DNA from: Prado023 sp039812125
Lineage (GTDB): Bacteria > Actinomycetota > Actinomycetes > S36-B12 > CAIYMF01
Assembly (NCBI GenBank): GCA_039812125.1
Contig: JBDHZV010000058.1
Location: forward strand, 1 to 15,689
Reading direction: 5' to 3'
Length of the DNA stretch: 15,689 nucleotides
The notes beneath the pieces were generated by a model. It did not search any database. It was not told the origin of the DNA and was given only the letters and a program-made list of their open reading frames with translations. Numbering within the stretch: position 1 is the stretch's first letter; each line of letters begins with the position of its first letter. The position numbers were made by a program, and so were the translations under genes. Below are positions 6,762 through 13,062 of this stretch, piece after piece.

Positions 6762-7733
6762 GTGTACGAGATCACGCGCGCCCCGCATCCGGACTTCCCC
6801 GAGTTCGAGGTCATCACGCTGGAGTCCCCGGCCAACGTGACCGCCTCGTTCGTGCCCCGGGCAGGCATGGTCTGCTCGTCGATGACCCACGACGGCGAGG
6901 AGATGCTCGGCCAGCGCTACGGCCTGGCCGGCTACATCGAGAACGGCCGCACGTTCGGCGTGCCGATCCTGGCCCCGTGGGCCAACCGGCTGGGGCGCAT
7001 GGCCTACGCGGTGGTGCACGAGGGGGGCGGGGTGCGCCGCATCGACGTCAACCCGAACACCCCGCACCTGCGCTTCGACGACTACGGCCAGCCGATCCAC
7101 GGCCTGCTGCGCGGCAGCCGGGACTGGGACCTCATCGAGGTCGACGCCAACGACTCCGAGGCGTGGATCATGGCCCGGCTGGTGTTCGACCAGCGGCGCG
7201 TCGACTTCGCCGCGTTCCCGTTCGAGCACCACATCGAGACCAAGATGACGCTGCGCTCGACGTCGCTGACGTTCAGCACCGCGATCATCGCCACCGGCGT
7301 GGACGAGGTGCCGATCGCCTTCGGGTGGCACCCGTACCTGTCTATCCCCGGCGCCGACCGCCGGGACTGGGACGTGTACCTGCCGTTCACCCGGCGCGTG
7401 CCGCTCGACGAGACGCTGCTGCCCACGGGGACCCGTGAGGACGTGCCGCCGATCATCGGCAAGCTGGGGGAGCGGCACCTCGACGACCTGTACGCCGACG
7501 TCGAGAACGGCACCACGGCGTTCATCCGCGGCAACGGCCGGCGGATGTCGATCCGGTTCGACCACGGCTACGACTGGGCGATCCTCTACGGTCCCCCGCA
7601 CCGCAACCACATCTGCGTCGAGCCGATGACCGCGGCCAGCGACCCGTTCTCCGGCCAGGACCCGATGGAGGTCGTCCCGCGCGGGGGCACGTTCCGGGCC
7701 GCCTTCACGATCTCGGTGGACCGCACCAGCTGA
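6762..7733 (+). CDS. Aldose 1-epimerase (galactose mutarotase) family
   Basis: The 323-residue protein interconverts alpha and beta anomers of hexoses, or of a related sugar or sugar phosphate. The family's active-site residues are present: R76 in 'APWANRLG' (71-78), H113 in 'PIHGLL' (111-116), H190 in 'FGWHPYL' (187-193) and the catalytic base E287 in 'CVEPMTA' (285-291). No signal peptide is seen, so it is cytoplasmic. The GTG start at 6762 is fixed by the -10 hexamer 7 nt upstream; the frame is open further upstream but overlaps the preceding gene. The next gene, an LCIB-like protein, starts 9 nt after its stop, so the two form an operon. I cannot tell true GalM from a related epimerase, so no symbol is given. 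Confidence 0.88.
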   Translation: MYEITRAPHPDFPEFEVITLESPANVTASFVPRAGMVCSSMTHDGEEMLGQRYGLAGYIENGRTFGVPILAPWANRLGRMAYAVVHEGGGVRRIDVNPNTPHLRFDDYGQPIHGLLRGSRDWDLIEVDANDSEAWIMARLVFDQRRVDFAAFPFEHHIETKMTLRSTSLTFSTAIIATGVDEVPIAFGWHPYLSIPGADRRDWDVYLPFTRRVPLDETLLPTGTREDVPPIIGKLGERHLDDLYADVENGTTAFIRGNGRRMSIRFDHGYDWAILYGPPHRNHICVEPMTAASDPFSGQDPMEVVPRGGTFRAAFTISVDRTS

Positions 7734-7742
7734 TCGGTCGCG

Positions 7743-8468
7743 GTGCCGACCCGGAGCCTGCCCCGACAGGTCCGCGACGGCTTCCCCCGGGCCAGGCCCG
7801 CCGGCGAGGTGGTCGCGGACCTGGTCGACACCTGCCGTGGCTCCGGGTTCGCTCCCGGGCATGCCCTGCTGCTGGCGGGGGCCTGCCGCGACGAGGTCTG
7901 CCTTCCGTTCGTCGGTCGGCTGGAGGCGGTCTGGGGCCCGGCGTTCCACGTCGGCTCGCTCGCAGGGCTGCTCATGCTCGGGCGCAGTGGGCTGGCAGCA
8001 GCCGCCCATCACGCCCCCGAGGACCCCGGGCAGCCGCAGCGCTTCGTGGTCGTGGCCTGTGCCCACGTCGGCATGGACGCCGCGGGGACGTTCGGGTACC
8101 TGCGACGTGAGCACCAGTCCGTGTCCAGCCGGGCCTGCGGCGCGCTGATGGCGTTCCGCGACGAGCTCGTGGTCGGTCGGCTGGCGCTGGGCTTCGACCC
8201 CGTGGACCCGGAGATGAGCCTGCTGCGCCAGCGGATCTCCTCCGCGCTGCACTACGGCGAGGTCCCCGACGTGGTGGAGCTGACCCAGCTGGTGGCCGAC
8301 GTGATCGCCGACGACCTCGACGCGCTGCTGTCCTGGTACATCGCACGGCCCGGGCTGGACCAGGACGTCGCGTTCCACGTCGTGACGGGCGTGCTCGTCC
8401 ACACGGTGGCGGGGGACTGGTTCGCCGCCGAGCCGGCGCGCACGTGGCGATCGGGCGCACCGAGCTGA
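7743..8468 (+). CDS. LCIB/LCIC-type (beta-carbonic-anhydrase-fold) protein
   Basis: This 241-residue protein would probably be annotated hypothetical, but its motifs follow the C-terminal domain of the algal limiting-CO2-inducible proteins LCIB/LCIC, as I recall them. In order: 'CRDEV' (48-52), 'WGPAFHVGSLAGLLMLG' (64-80), 'AHHAP' (88-92), 'RFVVVACAHVGMD' (100-112), 'SRACGAL' (129-135), 'DPVDPEMSLLRQRI' (152-165) and 'VIADDLDALL' (187-196). C48, C132 and one of H90/H108 are the likely zinc ligands, with the R49/D50 pair beside them. Some family members hydrate CO2, while Chlamydomonas LCIB/LCIC were reported inactive alone, so activity is not assured. No signal peptide or membrane helix is visible. 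It is 9 nt downstream of the epimerase gene, with no good SD before GTG 7743, and converges on gluQ. Confidence 0.82.
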   Translation: MPTRSLPRQVRDGFPRARPAGEVVADLVDTCRGSGFAPGHALLLAGACRDEVCLPFVGRLEAVWGPAFHVGSLAGLLMLGRSGLAAAAHHAPEDPGQPQRFVVVACAHVGMDAAGTFGYLRREHQSVSSRACGALMAFRDELVVGRLALGFDPVDPEMSLLRQRISSALHYGEVPDVVELTQLVADVIADDLDALLSWYIARPGLDQDVAFHVVTGVLVHTVAGDWFAAEPARTWRSGAPS

Positions 8469-8505
8469 GCCCGGTCCCGCCGCGCAGGTGCGCGCCGCGG
8501 CCCCC

Positions 8506-9324
8506 TCACCCCGGGGGTGCGATCCCCAGCGGTTCCCCGAGCGCGACGGCCGTTCGGGTCAGGGCGGCACGCAGCTGGTCGGTCCGTGGCATCGGATGGG
8601 CCTGCGCCCCGGCGCTCTTGCTCAGCTTGGTCCCGCCCGCGCCCGGGACCAGGCCGTGGTGGTGGATCGTGATGCTGGCGAACCGGGGCTCGCCGAGCAG
8701 CTCGGCGAGGTGGCGCTGCAGCGCCGAGGAGTCCAGCAGGTCGAGGCCGCGCACGATCGCGGTCACCCCCAGGTCGACGTCGGCCAGGACGGACCCGAGC
8801 TGGTAGGCGGGCAGGTCGTCGCGCCGCCAGAGCACGTGGTCGCCGGGAGGGACCCCGTGCCGGTGGCTGCCCAGGCCGGCGGTCACGCCCCGGGGGACCC
8901 GCAGGCGCACGCACGTGATGCCCGGACGCAGGGTGAGCCCGGCGTCGGGGCAGCCGGCGACGCACCGGCCGTCCGCGGACAGCTGGCGCCGGGAGCACCG
9001 GCAGGTGAACACCCGCCCGGGATGGCGCTGGCGCAGCGCGTCGAGGGCTGCCCGGAACCTGTCGGTGCGCCGCGCCATGGCCCAGCCGGACTCGAACTGA
9101 GCCGGGCTGGTCGGCCCGTCGTCGGGGACGACGCCCAGCCAGGCCAGCACGTCGAACACGTCGGCGAGGTACTCCGGGCGGGCCCGGCCGGTGTCGAAGT
9201 CATCGATGCGCAGCAGCAGCCGACCCCGACCGGACCGGGCCAGCCAACTGGTCAGCAGGATGTTCACCGCGTTGCCCGGGTGCAGGTACCCGCTCGGGGT
9301 GGGGGCGACGCGGGTCACCAGCAC
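8506..9324 (-). CDS. GluQ-like glutamyl-tRNA synthetase paralogue (no anticodon-binding domain)
   Basis: The 272-residue protein is the catalytic core of a class I glutamyl-tRNA synthetase and stops where the anticodon-binding domain would begin. The HIGH region is 'PTPSGYLHPGN' (8-18) and the KMSKS loop 'GTKLSKSAGA' (231-240). 'LLLRIDDFD' (36-44) replaces the more usual R(V/L)EDLD. Cysteines 108, 110, 121 and 125 form a probable zinc site. 'WRRDDLPAYQL' and 'GLDLLDSS' are as in GluQ. Classical GluQ attaches glutamate to queuosine at position 34 of tRNA-Asp. This divergent subfamily may have another acceptor, and no queuosine genes are nearby. GTG 9324 follows the ABC ATPase stop by 3 nt, so it is the third gene of that operon. 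Confidence 0.85.
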   Translation of the reverse strand: MLVTRVAPTPSGYLHPGNAVNILLTSWLARSGRGRLLLRIDDFDTGRARPEYLADVFDVLAWLGVVPDDGPTSPAQFESGWAMARRTDRFRAALDALRQRHPGRVFTCRCSRRQLSADGRCVAGCPDAGLTLRPGITCVRLRVPRGVTAGLGSHRHGVPPGDHVLWRRDDLPAYQLGSVLADVDLGVTAIVRGLDLLDSSALQRHLAELLGEPRFASITIHHHGLVPGAGGTKLSKSAGAQAHPMPRTDQLRAALTRTAVALGEPLGIAPPG

Positions 9325-9327
9325 AGG

Positions 9328-10362
9328 TCAGCCGGCCTGCCCGCCGCTGGGCGGTTCCGGGGCGGCCGGTCCCGGGACGGTGGCCCCGGGGGGCGCCGGC
9401 GGGATGGGTGCGGGCGCCTGCTCGGCCTCCCGGCGGGCCCGGGCCTCCTCGGCGACCCGACGCTCCTCGGCCCTGGCCGCCTCACGCTCCTTGCGCTTCT
9501 TGGCCCGCAGCCGCTTGCGCTCCTCGGCCTCCGCCTCCGGGTCGTACTTCTCCTCGTAGGCGTCGACGACCTCGTTGGCCTCGCCGTCCATGACGACCTG
9601 GCCCTTCTCCAGCCAGATCGCCCGGTTGCACGTCGTGCGCACCACGCCCAACGAGTGCGACACGAGGAACACCGTGCCCGCCTCCTGGCGCAGCTCCCGG
9701 ATGCGCTTCTCGCTGCGGATCCGGAACTCCGCGTCGCCAGTGGCCAGTGCCTCGTCGATCATGAGGATCTCGTGGCTCATCGAGGCGGCGATGGCGAACC
9801 GCAGGCGGGCCCCCATCCCGGAGGAGTAGGCGGACATCGGCAGGGAGATGAAGTCGCCGAGGTCGGCGAACTCGACGATCCAGTCGCGACGGGCCCGGGC
9901 CTCCTCGCGGGTCATGCCCATGGCCATGCACCCCAGCAGCACGTTGTCCTCGCCGGTGAGGTCCTTCATCAGCGCTGCGTTGACACCGAGCAGGGACGGC
10001 CGGCCGCTGGTGTACACCGCGCCGGACTCGGCTGGCAGCAGGCCGGCGATGGCGCGCAGCAGGGTCGACTTGCCGGATCCGTTGCGCCCGATCAGGGCGA
10101 TGGCATCGCCCTCCCGGGCGACGAAGGACACACCGCGCACGGCGTGCACCTCGCGGAAGACCTGGTGGCTGCGCTTGCCCTTGAGCATGCGGCGCAGGGA
10201 CGCTGCAGCGGAGCCGCGGTTGCTGCTCACCACCACTCGGTAGACCACGTTCAGGTCGTCGCAGACCACGGTCGGGGGCGGCAGGACCGCCTGGTCGCCC
10301 TGGAGGCCATCGGAGGCGCGGACCAGGGGGGCGGGCATGGTGCCCGGGGCGCTGTCAGCCAC
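9328..10362 (-). CDS. Polysaccharide/teichoic-acid ABC exporter, ATPase subunit (Wzt/TagH-like)
   Basis: The 344-residue protein energises export of a lipid-linked glycan with the adjacent permease. Motifs: Walker A 'GRNGSGKST' (92-100), signature 'YSSGMGARL' (179-187, the form typical of this subfamily), Walker B 'ILMIDEA' (199-205) with catalytic E204, D-loop 'ATGDAEF', and switch H236 in 'VSHSL'. After the nucleotide-binding domain (~31-272) there is no carbohydrate-binding domain. Instead residues 275-315 are a Lys/Arg/Glu/Ala-rich probable coiled coil followed by a Pro-rich tail. GTG 10362 overlaps the permease stop by 8 nt and has GGAGGAG (10379-10373) 10 nt upstream; ATG 10338 is a poorer alternative. 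GluQ-like follows after 3 nt. Confidence 0.93.
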   Translation of the reverse strand: MADSAPGTMPAPLVRASDGLQGDQAVLPPPTVVCDDLNVVYRVVVSSNRGSAAASLRRMLKGKRSHQVFREVHAVRGVSFVAREGDAIALIGRNGSGKSTLLRAIAGLLPAESGAVYTSGRPSLLGVNAALMKDLTGEDNVLLGCMAMGMTREEARARRDWIVEFADLGDFISLPMSAYSSGMGARLRFAIAASMSHEILMIDEALATGDAEFRIRSEKRIRELRQEAGTVFLVSHSLGVVRTTCNRAIWLEKGQVVMDGEANEVVDAYEEKYDPEAEAEERKRLRAKKRKEREAARAEERRVAEEARARREAEQAPAPIPPAPPGATVPGPAAPEPPSGGQAG

Positions 10363-11242
10363 GTGCGTACGACTCCTCCGCGCGGTGGAACACCCAGAAG
10401 CCAACCACGAGCATCGCCACGCCCCAGGCCAGGGCGTACAGCCAGAGCTTCGCGGGGGCCATGTGGCTGGTCATCATCACGTCGCGCATGAGCTCCATGT
10501 AGGTGGTGGCGGGATTGGCCCACATCAGGTCACGGACCCACGGCGGCTTGTGCGCGGTGAAGACCGCGATGCTGAAGAACACGCCCGAGAAGTACCGCCA
10601 GGTCTGCAGCAGGAAGGGGACCAGCTGGGTGACATCGGCGCTGGCGGCGGTGAACCTCGCGAACATCATGGCGATGCCGGCGTTGAACATGGTCTGCAGG
10701 ACCAGGATCACCGGGATCGTCAGCCACAGCACCGTCAGGGGCTCGCCTGTCACCAGCACGATGACGACGAGGATCAGCATGGAGACCAGCTGCTGCTGGA
10801 CCTCCTGGATGACCACGGCCACCGGCAGCACCGCCCGGGGGAAGTGCACCGCGCGGATCAGCTGGCGGTTGCGGGCGATCGCGCGCGTCCCGCCGTTGAC
10901 GCACCGGGTGGTGTACGTGAACGTGAACACCCCGATGATCAGGAACGCGGTGTAGTTGGGGATGCCCTTGTTGGTGCCCAGCAGCAGTCCGAAGACCAAG
11001 TAGTACACCAGCGCGTTGAGCAGGGGCGCCAGGACCTGCCACGCCTTGCCCAGGGCGGTGTCCTGGTACTCGGCGCTGTTGCGGCCCGACGCCAGGGCGA
11101 CGATGAAGTCGCGACGACTCCAGACATCGCGCGCGTACGACAGCATGGGCTGGCGCGTCGTGCTGCGTGACAGCCCATGCTGGGCGGCCAGGTCGGCCAG
11201 CGATGGGGCCGACAGGGACGCAGCCGGCGGATCTGCGGGCAT
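10355..11242 (-). CDS. Polysaccharide/teichoic-acid ABC exporter, permease subunit (Wzm/TagG-like)
   Basis: The 295-residue integral membrane protein has a cytoplasmic N-terminus (~1-65) with the ABC-2 entry motif 'YQDTALGKAWQVLAPL' (59-74). About six membrane helices follow (roughly 68-88, 97-112, 150-165, 170-195, 207-230 and 266-286). 'ANPATTYMELMRDVM' near the last helix is characteristic of the family. With the downstream ATPase it should move an undecaprenyl- or decaprenyl-linked glycan across the membrane; the cargo is unknown. M. tuberculosis Rv3781/Rv3783, a galactan exporter, is a functional analogue. ATG 11242 has AGGAG (11252-11248) 5 nt upstream. First gene of the permease-ATPase-gluQ operon, divergent from purK. 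Confidence 0.93.
   Translation of the reverse strand: MPADPPAASLSAPSLADLAAQHGLSRSTTRQPMLSYARDVWSRRDFIVALASGRNSAEYQDTALGKAWQVLAPLLNALVYYLVFGLLLGTNKGIPNYTAFLIIGVFTFTYTTRCVNGGTRAIARNRQLIRAVHFPRAVLPVAVVIQEVQQQLVSMLILVVIVLVTGEPLTVLWLTIPVILVLQTMFNAGIAMMFARFTAASADVTQLVPFLLQTWRYFSGVFFSIAVFTAHKPPWVRDLMWANPATTYMELMRDVMMTSHMAPAKLWLYALAWGVAMLVVGFWVFHRAEESYARG
10373..10379 (-). promoter_or_regulatory. Ribosome-binding site of the ABC ATPase gene
   Basis: GGAGGAG on the minus strand lies inside the permease C-terminal codons, 10 nt before GTG 10362. It decides the ATPase start and indicates translational coupling. Confidence 0.6.
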
Positions 11243-11278
11243 GGATGCTCCTGGGTGCCGGTGGACTCGCCCACACTA
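11243..11278 (-). promoter_or_regulatory. Promoter and leader of the glycan-exporter operon
   Basis: On the minus strand TAGTGT (11278-11273) fits TANNNT. A start near 11266 gives a leader of ~24 nt that includes AGGAG (11252-11248) 5 nt before ATG 11242. It is back to back with the purK -10, whose hexamer starts at 11297. Confidence 0.5.
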
Positions 11279-11296
11279 CTGAACGCCCTGCCCGGA

Positions 11297-11308
11297 TATC
11301 GTTCAGCC
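11297..11308 (+). promoter_or_regulatory. Leaderless-type -10 of purK
   Basis: TATCGT (11297-11302) followed by 6 nt and GTG 11309. No SD is present. No PurR-like or riboswitch structure is visible in the 66-bp divergent region. Confidence 0.6.
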
Positions 11309-12487
11309 GTGCCCTCAGGACCTCACCCTGTCACCGCTGCCGGCTTCCCGGTCGTCGGGATGGTCGGCGGCGGCCAGCTCGCCCGCATGACCCAGGAGGC
11401 TGCTCTCGCCCTCGGCGTCGGCCTGCGCGTGCTCGCCGGCGGTCCCACCGAGTCGGCCGCCCGGGCAGGCGGCGACGTGCGGTGGGGCGCCCACGACGAC
11501 CCCGATGCGGTGGCGGCGTTCGCCGTGGGCTGCGACGTCGTCACCTTCGACCACGAGCACGTCCCCCAGCCGATCCTGGAGTCGCTGGTGCGCTCCGGGG
11601 TCCCCGTCCGGCCGGGACCTGCGGCGCTGGCCCACGCCCAGGACAAGGTGCACATGCGGGCGGCCATCAGCGACGCAGGGGTGCCCTGCCCGGCCTGGGC
11701 CGTGGTGGCCGACGCCGCCGATGTCGACGGCTTCGCCGCGGAGCACGGCTGGCCGGTGGTGCTGAAGGTCTCGCGCGGCGGGTACGACGGCCGGGGGGTG
11801 TGGGTCGTCGACGGACCGGCCATGGCGGCCGAGGTGCTGGGCACCAACCCGCTGCGCCCTGGGGTGCAGTGGCTCGTGGAGCAGCACGTCCCGTTCACCC
11901 GGGAGCTGGCCGCGCAGGTGGCCCGGTCGCCCTCCGGGCAGGTGGCGGTCTACCCGGTGGTGCGCACGGTGCAGACCGGCGGGATCTGCACGGAGGTCGT
12001 GGCCCCGTGTCCCGAGCTCAGCGACGAGCACGCGCTGGCCGCCCAGCAGGTCGCCCTGCGCATCGCCGAGCACCTCGACGTCGTGGGGATGCTGGCAGTC
12101 GAGCTGTTCGACACACCCGAGGGGGTGCTGGTCAACGAGCTCGCGATGCGCCCGCACAACAGTGGGCACTGGTCCATCGACGGTGCCGTGACCAGTCAGT
12201 TCGAGAACCACCTGCGCGCCGTGCTGGACCTTCCGCTGGGCTCGCCGATCGCGCGTGCGCCGTACTGCGTGATGGTGAACGTCCTCGGTGGTGAGCACCC
12301 GGACATGTATGCGGCCTACCGCCACGTCATGGCCCGGGACCCGGGGCTGCGGGTCCACATGTACGGCAAGGACGTCCGGCCCGGACGCAAGATCGGTCAC
12401 GTGACCGTCTACGGCGACGACCTGCCGTCGTTGCTGGCCCGGGCCCACCACGCGGCCGACTACCTGACGGGAGTGATCGATGAGTGA
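11309..12487 (+). CDS. purK: N5-carboxyaminoimidazole ribonucleotide synthase
   Basis: The 392-residue ATP-grasp enzyme converts aminoimidazole ribonucleotide, bicarbonate and ATP to N5-CAIR in de novo purine synthesis. Motifs: N-terminal 'VGGGQLARM' (19-27), the ATP-grasp glycine-rich loop 'KVSRGGYDGRGV' (153-164), and metal/ATP residues E265 in 'AVELFD' and E278 in 'NELAMRPHNSGH' (277-288). The C-terminal 'GRKIGHVTV' (359-367) is also typical. GTG 11309 is placed exactly 6 nt after a -10 hexamer; the frame runs further upstream but into the divergent promoter. The product is the substrate of PurE, whose gene overlaps this one by 8 nt. Confidence 0.96.
   Translation: MPSGPHPVTAAGFPVVGMVGGGQLARMTQEAALALGVGLRVLAGGPTESAARAGGDVRWGAHDDPDAVAAFAVGCDVVTFDHEHVPQPILESLVRSGVPVRPGPAALAHAQDKVHMRAAISDAGVPCPAWAVVADAADVDGFAAEHGWPVVLKVSRGGYDGRGVWVVDGPAMAAEVLGTNPLRPGVQWLVEQHVPFTRELAAQVARSPSGQVAVYPVVRTVQTGGICTEVVAPCPELSDEHALAAQQVALRIAEHLDVVGMLAVELFDTPEGVLVNELAMRPHNSGHWSIDGAVTSQFENHLRAVLDLPLGSPIARAPYCVMVNVLGGEHPDMYAAYRHVMARDPGLRVHMYGKDVRPGRKIGHVTVYGDDLPSLLARAHHAADYLTGVIDE
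12469..12473 (+). promoter_or_regulatory. Ribosome-binding site of purE
   Basis: GGGAG inside the last purK codons, 6 nt before ATG 12480. It fixes the overlapping purE start. Confidence 0.6.
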
Positions 12488-12998
12488 GCAGCCGCTGGTC
12501 GGCGTCGTGATGGGCTCGGACTCCGACTGGACGGTGATGTCCGACGCCGCGCAGGTGCTGCGCGACTTCGGCGTGCCGCACGAGGTGGATGTGGTGTCCG
12601 CGCACCGGATGCCTGCCGACATGATCGCCTACGGCCAGCAGGCCGCAGCACGTGGGCTGAAGGTCCTCATCGCCGGTGCCGGCGGGGCGGCGCACCTGCC
12701 GGGGATGCTCGCGTCCGTGACGTCGCTGCCGGTCGTCGGCGTGCCGGTGCCCCTGAGGTACCTCGACGGGATGGACTCCCTGCTCAGCATCGTGCAGATG
12801 CCTGCCGGCGTCCCGGTCGCGACCGTGGGCGTCGGTCAGGCCCGCAACGCAGGCCTGCTGGCGGTGCGCATCCTCGCCGCCAGCGACCCGGGCCTCCTGA
12901 CGGCGATGGACGCCTTCCGCGCCGACCTTCGCGCGTCCGCCCAGGACAAGGGGGCCCGGCTGCGCGCCCAGGTGGCCGCAGCCGACCAGGCGGGCTGA
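12480..12998 (+). CDS. purE: N5-carboxyaminoimidazole ribonucleotide mutase
   Basis: The 172-residue enzyme moves the carboxyl group of N5-CAIR to C4, giving CAIR (class I PurE, acting with PurK). The substrate phosphate loop 'GSDSDW' (12-17), the catalytic histidine H42 in 'SAHRMP' (40-45) and 'AGAGGAAHLPGM' (65-76) are all intact. Length is normal for a bacterial octameric PurE. It overlaps purK by 8 nt (ATGAGTGA), so the two are coupled. A strong hairpin shared with convergent ugd follows. Confidence 0.97.
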   Translation: MSEQPLVGVVMGSDSDWTVMSDAAQVLRDFGVPHEVDVVSAHRMPADMIAYGQQAAARGLKVLIAGAGGAAHLPGMLASVTSLPVVGVPVPLRYLDGMDSLLSIVQMPAGVPVATVGVGQARNAGLLAVRILAASDPGLLTAMDAFRADLRASAQDKGARLRAQVAAADQAG

Positions 12999-13023
12999 CC
13001 GGCCCAGTTCGACTGCGCCGGCA

Positions 13024-13062
13024 GCCTGACGCGCCGGTTCGACGACCCCGGCAGCGTCAGGC
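13024..13062. terminator. Bidirectional hairpin between purE and ugd
   Basis: GCCTGACGC (13024-13032) pairs with GCGTCAGGC (13054-13062), and the stem continues with GCCGG (13033-13037) and CCGGC (13048-13052). That makes 14 bp with one bulged A (13053) and a 10-nt loop. It lies 25 nt after the purE stop and covers the ugd stop codon, where convergent transcripts meet. There is no T-tract on either side, as is common for actinobacterial terminators. The left arm and its flank also recur as an imperfect direct repeat (TTCGAC...GGCAGC). Confidence 0.6.

Noticed and set aside
8469..8505. Possible terminator between the LCIB-like gene and gluQ
   Set aside because: Only a 5-bp stem (CGCGC-AGGT-GCGCG, 8481-8494) without a T-tract is present; such stems are expected by chance at this GC content.
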